Source of the DNA: Pseudomonas lutea
GTDB lineage: Bacteria > Pseudomonadota > Gammaproteobacteria > Pseudomonadales > Pseudomonadaceae
Length of the DNA stretch: 64,000 nucleotides
Assembly (NCBI RefSeq): GCF_000759445.1
Contig: NZ_JRMB01000003.1
Coordinates: 1 to 64,000 of the forward strand
Reading direction: 5' to 3'
Made by a program: the position numbers and the translations under genes. Within the stretch, counting starts at the first letter, position 1; the number at the start of each line of letters is the position of its first letter. The notes below the pieces were generated by a model. That model did not search any database, was not told the origin of the DNA, and saw only the letters and a program-made list of their open reading frames with translations. Positions 30,295-40,595 of this stretch are shown here, piece after piece.

Positions 30295-30828
30295 ATGTCA
30301 CGCGTAGCTAAGAACCCCGTTAAGTTGCCAGCAGGCGTCGAAGTCAAACTCGTCGGTCAGCAGCTTTCGGTGAAGGGTGCCAAGGGCACTCTAGACCTGA
30401 ACATTCATTCGTCCATTGAAATTGTTGAAGAGTCCGGTGAGCTGCGTTTTGCTGCTCGCAACGGCGATCAGCAAACTCGCGCAATGGCCGGTACCACTCG
30501 TGCGTTGGTAAACAACATGGTCCAAGGCGTAAGCCAAGGCTTCGAGCGCAAGCTTCAGCTGGTCGGTGTTGGTTACAAAGCGCAAGCAAAAGGCACGGTG
30601 CTGAACCTGGCCCTTGGCTTCTCGCACCCAGTGGACTACGAATTGCCGGAAGGCATCACCGCTGAGACTCCCAACCAAACCGATATCGTTATTCGCGGTA
30701 TCGACAAGCAGTTGGTTGGTCAAGTGGCCGCTGAGATCCGCGACTTCCGCCGTCCAGAGCCGTACAAAGGCAAAGGCGTGCGTTACGCGGACGAAGTCGT
30801 CCGTCGTAAAGAAGCCAAGAAGAAGTAG
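30295..30828 (+). CDS. rplF: 50S ribosomal protein L6
   Basis: L6 (177 aa) lies near the sarcin-ricin loop. It starts [19 protein letters not shown] and includes the L6 signature [20 protein letters not shown] near 152-171. It lies 12 nt after rpsH with AAGGGGG upstream. Confidence 0.98.
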   Translation: MSRVAKNPVKLPAGVEVKLVGQQLSVKGAKGTLDLNIHSSIEIVEESGELRFAARNGDQQTRAMAGTTRALVNNMVQGVSQGFERKLQLVGVGYKAQAKGTVLNLALGFSHPVDYELPEGITAETPNQTDIVIRGIDKQLVGQVAAEIRDFRRPEPYKGKGVRYADEVVRRKEAKKK

Positions 30829-30838
30829 GGCATAGCAA

Positions 30839-31189
30839 ATGACCGTCAAAAAAGTTACCCGACTGCGTCGCGCTCGCAAAGCACGCCTGAAAATGCACGA
30901 ACTCGAAGTCGTGCGTCTCTGCGTGTACCGCTCTTCGCAGCACATTTATGCCCAGGTCATCTCGGCCGACGGCAGCAAAGTCTTGGCAAACGCCTCGACT
31001 TTGGACAAAGAACTGCGTGATGGGGCCACTGGCAACATCGACGCGGCCACTAAAGTTGGCCAGCTGATCGCTGAGCGTGCGAAAGCCGCTGGTGTATCGC
31101 AAGTGGCTTTTGATCGTTCTGGCTTCAAGTACCACGGTCGCGTTAAGGCGCTGGCTGATGCTGCTCGTGAAGGCGGGCTGGAGTTCTAA
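30839..31189 (+). CDS. rplR: 50S ribosomal protein L18
   Basis: L18 (116 aa) joins L5 and 5S rRNA in the central protuberance. It starts [20 protein letters not shown] with the basic N-terminus typical of the family; [20 protein letters not shown] (about 93-112) is conserved. Confidence 0.98.
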   Translation: MTVKKVTRLRRARKARLKMHELEVVRLCVYRSSQHIYAQVISADGSKVLANASTLDKELRDGATGNIDAATKVGQLIAERAKAAGVSQVAFDRSGFKYHGRVKALADAAREGGLEF

Positions 31190-31192
31190 GTT

Positions 31193-31693
31193 ATGTCAAA
31201 TAACGACCAAAAACGCGACGAAGGCTACATCGAGAAGCTGGTTCAAGTTAATCGCGTAGCAAAAACCGTTAAAGGCGGCCGTATCTTCACTTTCACCGCG
31301 TTGACCGTGGTGGGTGATGGTAAAGGGCGCGTTGGCTTCGGCCGTGGCAAGTCACGTGAAGTGCCTGCTGCGATCCAGAAGGCAATGGAAGCTGCTCGCC
31401 GCAATATGATCCAGGTTGATCTGAACGGCACAACTCTGCAGTACGCCATCAAGTCCGCTCATGGGGCTTCGAAGGTCTACATGCAGCCTGCGTCTGAAGG
31501 TACTGGCATCATCGCTGGCGGCGCAATGCGTGCTGTCCTCGAAGTTGCTGGCGTTCATAACGTTCTTGCCAAGTGCTACGGTTCGACCAACCCAGTCAAC
31601 GTTGTTCACGCAACGTTCAAGGGTTTGAAGACCATGCAGTCCCCTGAGTCCATTGCTGCCAAGCGCGGCCTGAACGTCCAGGAGATCTTCTGA
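31193..31693 (+). CDS. rpsE: 30S ribosomal protein S5
   Basis: S5 (166 aa) borders the mRNA entry channel with S3 and S4. It contains [20 protein letters not shown] and [19 protein letters not shown] (about 46-64). The loop near residues 19-30, where spectinomycin-resistance changes occur, looks normal. Confidence 0.98.
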   Translation: MSNNDQKRDEGYIEKLVQVNRVAKTVKGGRIFTFTALTVVGDGKGRVGFGRGKSREVPAAIQKAMEAARRNMIQVDLNGTTLQYAIKSAHGASKVYMQPASEGTGIIAGGAMRAVLEVAGVHNVLAKCYGSTNPVNVVHATFKGLKTMQSPESIAAKRGLNVQEIF

Positions 31694-31695
31694 TC

Positions 31696-31872
31696 ATGGC
31701 TACCGTTAAAGTAACGCTGATCAAAAGCATGACCGGCCGCATCCCTAACCACAAATTGTGCGTTAAGGGTTTGGGTCTGCGTCGCATCGGTCACACTGTA
31801 GAAGTCGTTGATACCCCGGAAAACCGTGGGATGATCAACAAGGCTTACTACATGCTGCGAGTCGAGGGTTAA
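31696..31872 (+). CDS. rpmD: 50S ribosomal protein L30
   Basis: A 58-aa protein read directly from the sequence: [18 protein letters not shown] at the N-terminus, [19 protein letters not shown] in the middle and a YYMLRVEG end. It fills the gap between rpsE and rplO, 2 nt after the former. Length and position match the family. Confidence 0.97.
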   Translation: MATVKVTLIKSMTGRIPNHKLCVKGLGLRRIGHTVEVVDTPENRGMINKAYYMLRVEG

Positions 31873-31875
31873 TCG

Positions 31876-32307
31876 ATGAAACTCAATGATCTGAGTCCAG
31901 CGCCGGGTTCCCGTCGCGAAAAGCATCGTCCGGGCCGTGGTATCGGTAGTGGTTTGGGTAAGACCGGTGGCCGTGGCCACAAGGGTCAAACCTCCCGCTC
32001 CGGTGGCACTATTGCTCCGGGCTTTGAAGGCGGTCAACAGCCGCTGCATCGTCGTCTGCCTAAGTTCGGCTTCGTCTCCTTGAAGGCTATGGACCGTGCT
32101 GAAGTTCGCACTTCCGAGCTGGCAAAGGTTGAAGGCGTCGTCACTGTGCAGTCCCTGAAGGATGCCAACGTGATCAACCAAAACGTACAGCGTGTGAAAA
32201 TCATGCTGTCCGGTGAAGTTACTCGCGCAGTCACCCTCAAAGGTATCGCAGCCACCAAAGGTGCGCGTGCGGCTATCGAAGCAGCTGGCGGCAAGTTCGA
32301 GGAATAA
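31876..32307 (+). CDS. rplO: 50S ribosomal protein L15
   Basis: L15 (143 aa) is a late-assembly protein with a glycine-rich extended N-terminus ([20 protein letters not shown], about 19-38) that penetrates 23S rRNA. The stop is directly followed by the secY ATG. Confidence 0.98.
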   Translation: MKLNDLSPAPGSRREKHRPGRGIGSGLGKTGGRGHKGQTSRSGGTIAPGFEGGQQPLHRRLPKFGFVSLKAMDRAEVRTSELAKVEGVVTVQSLKDANVINQNVQRVKIMLSGEVTRAVTLKGIAATKGARAAIEAAGGKFEE

Positions 32308-33639
32308 ATGGCTAAGCAAGGTGCTCTCTCATCGCTCGGCAAAAGCGGCGGGTTGTCCGAACTCTGGGCTCGTCTGCGTTTCCTGTTCCTGGCGATTATC
32401 GTCTATCGGATCGGTGCGCATATCCCAGTTCCGGGTATCAACCCTGACCGCTTAGCCGACCTGTTTCGACAGAATGAGGGGACCATTCTTAGCTTGTTCA
32501 ACATGTTTTCCGGCGGTGCGCTGGAGCGGATGAGTATTTTTGCGTTGGGGATCATGCCGTACATTTCGGCATCGATCATCATGCAGCTCATGACCGCAGT
32601 CAGCCCACAGCTGGAACAGTTGAAGAAGGAAGGTGAAGCTGGTCGTCGCAAGATTAGCCAGTACACCCGCTACGGCACCGTCGTCCTTGCTCTGGTTCAG
32701 GCTATTGGCATGTCCATTGGTCTAGCCGGGCAGGGCGTTGCGTTTTCGGCAGATATCGGCTTCCACTTCGTTGCAGTCACCACATTTGTTGCTGGTGCCT
32801 TGTTCATGATGTGGTTGGGCGAGCAGATCACCGAGCGCGGTGTTGGCAACGGTATCTCGATGTTGATTTTTTCGGGTATCGTGGCCGGTCTTCCGAGAGC
32901 GATCGGGCAGTCTTTCGAGTCTGCGCGCCAAGGCGATATCAATATTTTTGCCTTGGTCGCCATCGGTTTGCTGGCAGTAGCGATTATCGGTTTCGTGGTG
33001 TTCATCGAGCGTGGCCAGCGACGTATTGCTGTGCATTACGCCAAGCGTCAGCAGGGCCGTAAGGTCTTTGCAGCGCAGACAAGCCACTTGCCGTTAAAAG
33101 TGAATATGGCCGGCGTCATTCCGGCCATCTTTGCAAGCAGCATTCTGCTGTTTCCGGCTTCGTTGGGTGCCTGGTTTGGTCAGTCCGAGGGCATGGGCTG
33201 GTTGCAGGACATCTCGCAGTCGATCGCTCCTGGTCAGCCGTTGAATATTCTGCTGTTTAGTGCAGGGATTATTTTCTTCTGCTTCTTCTATACGGCGTTG
33301 ATGTTCAATCCGAAAGACGTAGCGGAAAACCTGAAGAAGTCCGGTGCCTTTATTCCGGGTATTCGTCCTGGTGAGCAGTCTGCGCGCTATATTGATGGCG
33401 TCCTGACTCGTCTGACCATGTTCGGTGCTCTATATATGATGGCCGTGTGCTTGCTGCCCCAGTTTCTCGTGGTAGCCGCAAACGTGCCGTTTTACCTTGG
33501 CGGGACCTCGTTGCTGATCGTGGTCGTGGTTGTGATGGACTTCATGTCCCAAGTGCAATCTCACCTCGTTTCGCACCAGTATGAATCCCTGATGAAGAAA
33601 GCCAACCTGAAGGGCTACGGCAGCGGCATGCTGCGCTGA
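32308..33639 (+). CDS. secY: Preprotein translocase subunit SecY
   Basis: SecY (443 aa) is the protein-conducting channel of the inner membrane, partnering SecE and SecG. Ten hydrophobic segments are visible. The plug/TM2 region reads [18 protein letters not shown] (about 70-87) and the SecA-binding cytoplasmic loops are basic ([19 protein letters not shown], about 234-252). ATG 32308 abuts the rplO stop with no gap, so translation is coupled. Confidence 0.98.
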
Positions 33640-33667
33640 AGCACCCATAAGGTTAGAGGAGTTCGTG

Positions 33668-33784
33668 ATGAAAGTTCGTGCATCGGTGAAAAAGCTGTGC
33701 CGTAACTGCAAGATTATTCGCCGCGAAGGTGTTGTTCGAGTAATTTGCAGCGCGGAACCACGTCACAAGCAGCGCCAAGGCTAA
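33668..33784 (+). CDS. rpmJ: 50S ribosomal protein L36 (zinc-binding form)
   Basis: A 38-aa protein read directly from the sequence: [20 protein letters not shown], then [16 protein letters not shown]. Cys11, Cys14, Cys27 and His32 form the zinc-binding C-plus pattern. It starts 28 nt after secY behind AGAGGAG. It ends the spc operon. Confidence 0.97.
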
Positions 33785-33803
33785 ATGTGATCTGTGCTAA
33801 AAG

Positions 33804-33836
33804 CCCAGCAGCTAGTGCGCTGCTGGGTTGATTATT
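33804..33836 (+). terminator. Hairpin between the spc and alpha operons
   Basis: CCCAGCAGC / GCTGCTGGG, a perfect 9-bp stem with a 6-nt loop, followed by TTGATTATTTG. The U-tract is interrupted, so termination may be incomplete. The base of the stem runs directly into the next promoter's -35. Confidence 0.72.
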
Positions 33837-33856
33837 TGTTATTACAGCGATATTAT
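33828..33856 (+). promoter_or_regulatory. Alpha operon promoter (rpsM)
   Basis: TTGATT (33828-33833), 17-bp spacer, TATTAT (33851-33856). The start would be near 33863, leaving a leader of about 53 nt before rpsM, shorter than the E. coli S4-binding leader. Confidence 0.68.
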
Positions 33857-33915
33857 CTCGCGCCCTATTTCTTGGCTTCCGGGGCGTAGGTAGCTGTCAA
33901 TTGGAGTCCCACTGA

Positions 33916-34272
33916 ATGGCCCGTATTGCAGGCGTTAACATTCCAGATAACAAGCATACTGTTATCTCGCTGACCTACATCTATGGTGTCGGTCGCACAA
34001 CTGCACACAAAATCTGTGCTACCACCGGGGTAAACCCGGCGGTCAAGATCAAAGATCTGAGCGACGAGCAGATTGAACAGCTGCGTGGCGAAGTCGCGAA
34101 GTTCACCACTGAAGGTGATCTGCGTCGCGAAATCAACATGAAAATCAAGCGCTTGATGGACCTCGGTTGCTATCGCGGTCTGCGTCATCGTCGTGGTCTT
34201 CCAGTACGCGGTCAGCGTACCAAGACTAACGCGCGTACCCGTAAAGGTCCGCGTAAGCCGATCCGCAAGTAA
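33916..34272 (+). CDS. rpsM: 30S ribosomal protein S13
   Basis: S13 (118 aa) forms head-to-50S bridges and contacts P-site tRNA through its basic tail. It starts [40 protein letters not shown] (about 87-106) is the family signature. First gene of the alpha operon. Confidence 0.98.
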   Translation: MARIAGVNIPDNKHTVISLTYIYGVGRTTAHKICATTGVNPAVKIKDLSDEQIEQLRGEVAKFTTEGDLRREINMKIKRLMDLGCYRGLRHRRGLPVRGQRTKTNARTRKGPRKPIRK

Positions 34273-34302
34273 TCGCCCCAGCGAATCGACAGGAATTAAA
34301 TC

Positions 34303-34692
34303 ATGGCAAAACCTGCTGCTCGTCCTCGTAAAAAAGTTAAAAAGACAGTGGTTGATGGCATCGCCCACATCCATGCATCTTTTAACAACACAATCGTGAC
34401 CATCACCGACCGTCAAGGTAACGCTCTTTCCTGGGCAACCTCCGGTGGTTCGGGTTTCCGCGGTTCCCGCAAGTCCACCCCGTTCGCTGCTCAGGTAGCT
34501 GCTGAACGTGCTGGTCAAGCTGCGCTGGAATACGGCCTGAAAAACCTCGACGTTAACGTCAAAGGTCCAGGCCCAGGTCGTGAATCTGCTGTCCGTGCTT
34601 TGAACGGCTGCGGCTACAAGATCGCCAGCATCACCGACGTGACGCCAATCCCGCACAACGGGTGCCGTCCGCCGAAGAAGCGCCGCGTGTAA
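34303..34692 (+). CDS. rpsK: 30S ribosomal protein S11
   Basis: S11 (129 aa) lies on the 30S platform near the E site. Conserved parts are [20 protein letters not shown], then [16 protein letters not shown] and [17 protein letters not shown] at the C-terminus. Confidence 0.98.
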   Translation: MAKPAARPRKKVKKTVVDGIAHIHASFNNTIVTITDRQGNALSWATSGGSGFRGSRKSTPFAAQVAAERAGQAALEYGLKNLDVNVKGPGPGRESAVRALNGCGYKIASITDVTPIPHNGCRPPKKRRV

Positions 34693-34710
34693 TCCAGGAG
34701 ATTGTAAAGA

Positions 34711-35331
34711 ATGGCTCGTTACATTGGTCCAAAATGCAAACTCGCTCGTCGCGAAGGCACCGATCTCTTCCTGAAGAGCGGCGTGCGCGCGATCGAATCG
34801 AAGTGCAACATCGAAGCAGCACCTGGTATCCACGGCCAACGCCGCGGTCGCCAGTCCGACTACGGCACCCAACTGCGTGAAAAGCAGAAGGTCCGTCGTA
34901 TTTATGGCGTTCTCGAGCGTCAGTTCAGCGGTTACTACAAAGAAGCTGCCGGCAAGAAAGGCGCTACAGGTGAAAACCTGCTGCAACTGCTCGAATGCCG
35001 TCTGGACAACGTTGTATACCGCATGGGCTTCGGTTCGACTCGTGCCGAATCGCGTCAGCTGGTCTCGCACAAGTCGGTAAGCGTCAACGGCAAAACCGTT
35101 AACGTTCCGTCCTACCAGGTTCGCGCTGGTGACGTGGTGGCAATTCGTGAAAAGGCGAAGAACCAACTGCGTATTGTCCAGGCTCTCGATCTGTGTGCCC
35201 AACGTGGCCGCGTAGAATGGGTAGAAGTAGACACTGAGAAAAAATCTGGCGTCTTCAAAAGCGTCCCAGCTCGCAGTGATCTGTCCGCCGACATCAACGA
35301 AAGCCTGATTGTCGAGCTCTACTCCAAGTAA
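34711..35331 (+). CDS. rpsD: 30S ribosomal protein S4
   Basis: S4 (206 aa) initiates 30S assembly, shapes the mRNA entry site and in E. coli autoregulates the alpha operon. It starts [20 protein letters not shown]; the S4 RNA-binding domain includes [20 protein letters not shown] (about 97-116). No N-terminal zinc cysteine set is present. Confidence 0.98.
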   Translation: MARYIGPKCKLARREGTDLFLKSGVRAIESKCNIEAAPGIHGQRRGRQSDYGTQLREKQKVRRIYGVLERQFSGYYKEAAGKKGATGENLLQLLECRLDNVVYRMGFGSTRAESRQLVSHKSVSVNGKTVNVPSYQVRAGDVVAIREKAKNQLRIVQALDLCAQRGRVEWVEVDTEKKSGVFKSVPARSDLSADINESLIVELYSK

Positions 35332-35353
35332 GGGCTAGAAAATAGGTGCATCC

Positions 35354-36355
35354 ATGCAGATTTCGGTAAATGAGTTCCTGACACCCCGCCACATTGATGT
35401 GCAGGTTGTCAGTCCGACCCGCGCCAAGATCACACTCGAGCCTCTCGAGCGTGGTTTCGGCCATACCCTGGGCAACGCGCTGCGCCGCATCCTGTTGTCC
35501 TCCATGCCCGGCTGTGCAGTAGTCGAGGCCGAGATTGACGGTGTACTCCATGAGTACAGCGCCATCGAAGGTGTACAGGAAGATGTCATTGAAATCCTGT
35601 TGAACCTTAAAGGTCTGGCTATCAAGCTGCACGGTCGAGACGAAGTTACGCTGACCTTGTCGAAGAAGGGTTCGGGGGTGGTTACCGCTGCCGATATTCA
35701 GCTGGATCATGATGTCGAGATCGTTAACCCCGATCACGTAATCGCTAACCTGGCGTCTAACGGCGCCCTGAACATGAAGCTCGTGGTAGCTCGTGGTCGC
35801 GGTTATGAACCAGCAGACTCGCGTCAGAGCGATGAAGACGAAAGCCGCAGCATTGGTCGCTTGCAGCTCGACTCTTCGTTCAGCCCGGTTCGTCGTATCG
35901 CATACGTGGTGGAAAACGCCCGTGTCGAGCAGCGTACCAACCTGGACAAGCTGGTTATTGATCTGGAAACCAACGGTACTCTGGATCCTGAAGAGGCTAT
36001 CCGTCGTGCAGCAACCATTCTGCAACAGCAGTTGGCTGCGTTCGTCGACCTCAAAGGTGATAGCGAACCGGTTGTAGTCGAACAGGAAGACGAGATCGAT
36101 CCGATCCTGCTTCGTCCGGTTGACGATTTGGAACTGACCGTACGTTCGGCCAACTGCCTTAAGGCGGAGAACATTTACTACATCGGCGACCTGATTCAGC
36201 GCACCGAAGTAGAACTGTTGAAGACTCCGAACCTGGGCAAGAAATCCTTGACCGAGATCAAGGACGTTCTGGCTTCTCGTGGTCTCTCCCTCGGCATGCG
36301 CCTCGACAACTGGCCGCCTGCAAGTCTTAAGAAGGACGACAAGGCGACTGCCTGA
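35354..36355 (+). CDS. rpoA: DNA-directed RNA polymerase subunit alpha
   Basis: RpoA (333 aa) dimerises to nucleate the RNA polymerase core, and its C-terminal domain contacts UP elements and activators. The N-terminal domain includes [20 protein letters not shown] (about 28-47). The C-terminal domain (about 250-320) includes [19 protein letters not shown] and [16 protein letters not shown]. It lies 22 nt after rpsD. Confidence 0.99.
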   Translation: MQISVNEFLTPRHIDVQVVSPTRAKITLEPLERGFGHTLGNALRRILLSSMPGCAVVEAEIDGVLHEYSAIEGVQEDVIEILLNLKGLAIKLHGRDEVTLTLSKKGSGVVTAADIQLDHDVEIVNPDHVIANLASNGALNMKLVVARGRGYEPADSRQSDEDESRSIGRLQLDSSFSPVRRIAYVVENARVEQRTNLDKLVIDLETNGTLDPEEAIRRAATILQQQLAAFVDLKGDSEPVVVEQEDEIDPILLRPVDDLELTVRSANCLKAENIYYIGDLIQRTEVELLKTPNLGKKSLTEIKDVLASRGLSLGMRLDNWPPASLKKDDKATA

Positions 36356-36397
36356 TCGTCGTAATCACCGAACGTAGTGTTTGGTAAGGAATGAACC

Positions 36398-36784
36398 ATG
36401 CGTCATCGTAAAAGTGGACGTCACCTGAGCCGTACCAGCTCCCACCGTAAGGCCATGTTCCAAAACATGGCGGTGTCGCTGTTCGAGCACGAGCTGATCA
36501 AAACTACCCTGCCAAAAGCCAAAGAACTGCGTCGCGTTGCTGAGCCGCTGATCACTTTGGCCAAGGTTGACAGCGTAGCTAACCGTCGTCTGGCATTTGA
36601 CCGTACTCGTTCGAAAGAAATGGTCGGCAAGCTGTTCAACGATCTGGGCAAGCGTTATGCGACTCGTGAGGGTGGCTACCTGCGCATCCTCAAGTGCGGT
36701 TTCCGCGCTGGCGACAACGCGCCTATGGCGTACGTCGAGCTGGTCGATCGTCCTGTCGGTGGTTCGGTAGAAACCGCTGAGTAA
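36398..36784 (+). CDS. rplQ: 50S ribosomal protein L17
   Basis: L17 (128 aa) is near the tunnel exit. It starts [20 protein letters not shown] and continues with [20 protein letters not shown] (about 25-44), both family signatures. Last gene of the alpha operon. Confidence 0.98.
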   Translation: MRHRKSGRHLSRTSSHRKAMFQNMAVSLFEHELIKTTLPKAKELRRVAEPLITLAKVDSVANRRLAFDRTRSKEMVGKLFNDLGKRYATREGGYLRILKCGFRAGDNAPMAYVELVDRPVGGSVETAE

Positions 36785-36796
36785 GACGTCAGTCAG

Positions 36797-36829
36797 TACA
36801 AAAAACCGGGCCTAGTGCCCGGTTTTTTG
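36797..36829 (+). terminator. Intrinsic terminator of the alpha operon
   Basis: ACCGGGC pairs with GCCCGGT, extended by A-T pairs, with loop CTAGT and a run of six T. It lies 12 nt after rplQ. The next 200 nt to ftnA (36830-37036) hold no gene I can support. Confidence 0.95.
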
Positions 36830-37036
36830 TTGTCCCCCAAAATTATTCTTGTAGCCTGGCGATGCCACAAGCACGCTGTGATTCTAAGTGATAAACGGAA
36901 CCTGCCTCATTTACCTGCGTTTTCGGCACCTAGTGTCAGAGAATCGCTGCATTTGCGCATTTATTTACTTATTCGCAGCGTGACCTCAGGGACATGTTGG
37001 TTCAAACTACTGCCTTTCCCGAGGAGATGTACGGCG

Positions 37037-37501
37037 ATGCAAGGCCACCCGGATGTAATCGATTACCTCAACACGCTACTCACTGGTGAACTGGCTGCGC
37101 GCGACCAGTATTTCGTCCATTCACGGATGTACGAAGACTGGGGCTTCGGTAAGTTGTACGAACGCATTAATCACGAGATGGAAGAAGAGGCGCAACACGC
37201 TGATGCATTGATGCGCCGGATTCTCATGCTTGAAGGGACGCCGCGTATGCGGCCCGATGATCTCGACGTGGGCACGACGGTGCCAGAGATGCTCGCAAGC
37301 GACCTTCGTCTTGAATATAAAGTACGAGCTGCGCTGTGTAAGGGCATTGCGCTCTGCGAGCAGCATAAAGACTATGTCAGCCGAGACATTCTGCGGATAC
37401 AGCTGGCCGACACGGAAGAGGATCACACCTACTGGCTTGAGAAGCAGTTGGGACTGATCAAATCAATTGGGCTTGAGAATTACTTGCAGTCCCAGTTCTG
37501 A
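37037..37501 (+). CDS. ftnA: Bacterial ferritin FtnA (often annotated bacterioferritin BfrA)
   Basis: This 154-aa four-helix protein assembles into a 24-mer iron-storage cage. Dinuclear ferroxidase ligands Glu18, Glu51 and His54 (EEAQHAD) and the later EEDH are present. The haem-ligand position Met52 of true bacterioferritins is alanine here, so no bis-Met haem site can form. The P. aeruginosa homologue was likewise reclassified from BfrA to the haem-free ferritin FtnA. ATG 37037 follows GAGGAG and matches the family start [12 protein letters not shown]; a longer frame from 36815 adds 74 residues of non-homologous sequence and is rejected. It probably works in iron storage together with BfrB encoded elsewhere. 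Confidence 0.95.
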   Translation: MQGHPDVIDYLNTLLTGELAARDQYFVHSRMYEDWGFGKLYERINHEMEEEAQHADALMRRILMLEGTPRMRPDDLDVGTTVPEMLASDLRLEYKVRAALCKGIALCEQHKDYVSRDILRIQLADTEEDHTYWLEKQLGLIKSIGLENYLQSQF

Positions 37502-37516
37502 GCGACTCGCACATCA

Positions 37517-37556
37517 TAAAAAGCCCCTGCCGCTTGAGAGCGTCAGGGGCTTTTCT
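37517..37556. terminator. Bidirectional terminator between ftnA and uvrA
   Basis: AAAAAGCCCCTG pairs with CAGGGGCTTTT around an imperfect GC-containing loop. It has A-rich and T-rich flanks on both sides, so it can serve the two convergent genes. Confidence 0.9.
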
Positions 37557-37571
37557 ATTCCTGGGGGCTGG

Positions 37572-40406
37572 TTATGCGCGATCCCGCTCCAGCAGTGGCT
37601 TCAGATAGTGACCCGTGTATGACTGCTTCATCTCAGCCACTTGCTCTGGCGTACCTGTTGCGATGATCTGACCGCCCTTTGACCCTCCTTCCGGCCCCAG
37701 GTCCACCAGCCAGTCGGCCGTCTTGATCACGTCCAGGTTGTGCTCGATGACGACGACGGTATTGCCGTGGTCTCGCAACCGGTGCAAGACGTCCAGTAGC
37801 TGCTGGATATCCGCGAAGTGCAGCCCTGTCGTCGGCTCGTCCAGAATGTAGAGCGTTTTGCCCGTATCACGTTTGGAGAGCTCACGGGACAGCTTGACCC
37901 GTTGAGCCTCGCCTCCCGAAAGGGTCGTTGCAGACTGGCCCAGCTTGATATACGACAGACCCACGTCCATAAGCGTCTGCAGCTTACGGGCGAGGGCAGG
38001 CACGGCGTCAAAAAACGCCCGGGCCTCCTCAATCGTCATCTCCAGGACTTCATGGATGCTTTTGCCCTTGTATTTGACTTCAAGCGTCTCGCGGTTATAT
38101 CGCTTGCTCTTGCACACGTCGCAAGGCACATAAATATCAGGCAGGAAATGCATCTCGACCTTGATCAGGCCGTCACCCTGGCATGCTTCGCAGCGTCCGC
38201 CTTTTACGTTAAAGGAGAACCGGCCAGGGCCGTACCCCCGTGACCGCGATTCAGGCACGCCGGCAAACAGCTCCCTGATCGGCGTAAAGAGGCCGGTGTA
38301 GGTGGCGGGGTTGGACCGTGGCGTACGTCCAATGGGGCTCTGGTCAATGTCCACGACTTTGTCCAGATGCTGCAGGCCGTCAATGCTGTCATGCGCCGAA
38401 GCTTCAAGGGTCGTAGCACCGTTAAGCGCCGTGGCGCTTAGAGGGAACAGCGTGTTGTTGATCAGCGTCGACTTGCCTGACCCGGAAACGCCCGTTACGC
38501 ACGTCAGCAAGCCGATCGGGATCTCAAGGTCCACATTGCGCAGATTATTGCCGCGTGCGCCTTTGAGTTTGAGCGACAGTTTCTTGTTGCGCGGCGTGCG
38601 CTTGGCAGGCACCTGGATTTTCACGCGTCCGGAGAGGTATTTGCCGGTTAAAGAGTCCGGGTGATCCATCACTTCCTGCGGCGTGCCCTCTGCGACGATG
38701 TGACCGCCATGAACGCCCGCGCCCGGGCCGATGTCGACGACGTAGTCAGCCAGCCGAATCGCGTCCTCGTCGTGCTCCACCACAATGACCGTGTTGCCGA
38801 TGTCCCGTAGGTGTCGCAGGGTGTCCAGCAGACGATCGTTGTCGCGCTGGTGCAGCCCGATGGAGGGCTCATCGAGGATATACATGACGCCGACAAGTCC
38901 GGCGCCGATCTGGCTGGCAAGACGAATGCGCTGTGCCTCACCGCCCGAAAGGGTGTCAGCGCTACGATCCAGTGTCAGGTAATCGAGCCCGACGTTCACG
39001 AGGAACTGCAGGCGTTCGCGGATTTCCTTGAGGATCTTGTCAGCGATTTCTCCCCGTCGGCCGGTCAGCTTCAGGTCGCCGAAGTAATGGGTCGCGTCAC
39101 CAATTGGCATATTAGTCACTGCTGGAAGAGTCTTTTCCCCCACCCACACGTGACGTGCCTCACGACGCAAGCGAGTCCCTCGACACTCAGGGCAAGGCTG
39201 TGTACTGAGAAACTTTGCCAGCTCCTCGCGTACGGTGGTCGACTCGGTTTCGCGATAGCGGCGCTCAAGATTGGGAACGATGCCTTCAAACGGGTGCGCG
39301 CGCTTGACGATGTCGCCGCGGTCGTTCAGGTATCGGAAGTCAACGTTCTCCTTGCCGCTGCCACCCAGAAGCACTTTCTGCAGGTCAGTTGGTAATTCTT
39401 TGAACGGCACTTCAAGACTAAAACGGTAATGCTTGGCCAGCGAACCGAGCATCTGGAAATAATAGACGTTTCTTCTGTCCCACCCGCGTATCGCGCCTTC
39501 CGCCAAAGTCAGCTCACCGTTGACGAGTCGCTTGGTATCGAAAAATTGCTTAACGCCCAAACCGTCGCACGTCGGGCACGCGCCAGCAGGGTTGTTGAAT
39601 GAGAAAAGCTTTGGCTCCAGCTCGCTGATGGCGTGGCCACAGATTGGGCAGGCGAAGCGGGCCGAGAAGATCATCTCCTCGCCGGGCTCGTCATCCATTG
39701 GAGCGACCAGCGCAATGCCATCGGCAAGCTTGAGCGCGGTTTCGAAAGACTCGGCCAGACGTTGTTGCAGGTCAGAGCGGACCTTGAAGCGGTCAACGAC
39801 GACATCGATCGAGTGCTTCTTCTGCTTGTCGAGCTTGGGCAATTCGTCAAGCTCACACAGCCGGCCGTTAACCCGCGCACGCACGAAACCCTGCGCACGC
39901 AACTCTTCGAATACCGCCAGATGTTCGCCTTTGCGCTCGCGTACCACGGGAGCAAGCAGCATCAGCTTGGCGCCTTCCGGCTCGGCGAGAACCAGGTCTA
40001 CCATCTGGCTGACTGTCTGCGCTTCCAGCGGGATATCGTGATCAGGGCAGCGCGGTTGACCGACGCGCGCATACAGCAGGCGCAGGTAGTCGTAGATCTC
40101 AGTGATGGTGCCGACGGTCGATCGCGGGTTATGCGATGTGGACTTCTGTTCGATCGAAATCGCAGGCGACAGGCCTTCGATAGTGTCGACGTCCGGCTTT
40201 TCCATCATGGAGAGGAACTGACGCGCATAGGCGGACAGCGATTCGACATAACGCCGCTGGCCCTCGGCATAAAGCGTATCGAACGCCAGGGACGACTTTC
40301 CTGAGCCGGACAACCCGGTGATGACGATCAGCTTGTCGCGTGGAAGGGTCAGGTCGATGTTTTTCAGGTTGTGGGTTCGAGCCCCACGAATCAAGATCTT
40401 GTCCAA
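37572..40406 (-). CDS. uvrA: Excinuclease ABC subunit UvrA
   Basis: UvrA (944 aa) is the damage sensor of nucleotide excision repair, a dimeric ABC-type ATPase that loads UvrB on DNA lesions. Two ATPase modules are visible, with Walker A motifs GLSGSGKSS (about 31-39) and GVSGSGKST (about 640-650) and two ABC signatures (LSGGEAQR). Zinc sites are CPICGH...CPTCDG (about 253-285) and CEACQGDG...CDVCKSKR (about 740-770). It starts [16 protein letters not shown] at ATG 40406. Upstream lies a candidate SOS box overlapping the promoter. It is convergent with ftnA and divergent from the MFS gene. Confidence 0.99.
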   Translation of the reverse strand: MDKILIRGARTHNLKNIDLTLPRDKLIVITGLSGSGKSSLAFDTLYAEGQRRYVESLSAYARQFLSMMEKPDVDTIEGLSPAISIEQKSTSHNPRSTVGTITEIYDYLRLLYARVGQPRCPDHDIPLEAQTVSQMVDLVLAEPEGAKLMLLAPVVRERKGEHLAVFEELRAQGFVRARVNGRLCELDELPKLDKQKKHSIDVVVDRFKVRSDLQQRLAESFETALKLADGIALVAPMDDEPGEEMIFSARFACPICGHAISELEPKLFSFNNPAGACPTCDGLGVKQFFDTKRLVNGELTLAEGAIRGWDRRNVYYFQMLGSLAKHYRFSLEVPFKELPTDLQKVLLGGSGKENVDFRYLNDRGDIVKRAHPFEGIVPNLERRYRETESTTVREELAKFLSTQPCPECRGTRLRREARHVWVGEKTLPAVTNMPIGDATHYFGDLKLTGRRGEIADKILKEIRERLQFLVNVGLDYLTLDRSADTLSGGEAQRIRLASQIGAGLVGVMYILDEPSIGLHQRDNDRLLDTLRHLRDIGNTVIVVEHDEDAIRLADYVVDIGPGAGVHGGHIVAEGTPQEVMDHPDSLTGKYLSGRVKIQVPAKRTPRNKKLSLKLKGARGNNLRNVDLEIPIGLLTCVTGVSGSGKSTLINNTLFPLSATALNGATTLEASAHDSIDGLQHLDKVVDIDQSPIGRTPRSNPATYTGLFTPIRELFAGVPESRSRGYGPGRFSFNVKGGRCEACQGDGLIKVEMHFLPDIYVPCDVCKSKRYNRETLEVKYKGKSIHEVLEMTIEEARAFFDAVPALARKLQTLMDVGLSYIKLGQSATTLSGGEAQRVKLSRELSKRDTGKTLYILDEPTTGLHFADIQQLLDVLHRLRDHGNTVVVIEHNLDVIKTADWLVDLGPEGGSKGGQIIATGTPEQVAEMKQSYTGHYLKPLLERDRA

Positions 40407-40441
40407 AGCTGGCCTCGCACGGCGGGCGTGTAAAACGTGGA

Positions 40442-40473
40442 AGTATACGGGGAAATACTGGATGGATACACAC
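40442..40473 (-). promoter_or_regulatory. uvrA promoter with candidate LexA (SOS) box
   Basis: On the minus strand, GTGTGTATCCATCCAG (40458-40473) matches 12 of 16 bases of the E. coli uvrA SOS box as I recall it. It overlaps a weak -35 (TGTATC) placed 17 bp from TATACT (40442-40447). uvrA begins 36 nt further on. The left half is degenerate (GTG for CTG). Confidence 0.55.
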
Positions 40474-40595
40474 TATCGAGATTAGCGCCGCCTCACTCGG
40501 AAATCAGAAAATTCCTGCGATGCGCGGCAAACCGTCGTATGTGCTCTACACGATGGGACTGGTAGAATCGCCGCCGGTTCATACGAGGTTCCTTC

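Noticed and set aside
36815..37036. 74-residue N-terminal extension of the ferritin
   Set aside because: The added sequence covers the rplQ terminator and lacks homology; a good Shine-Dalgarno precedes ATG 37037.
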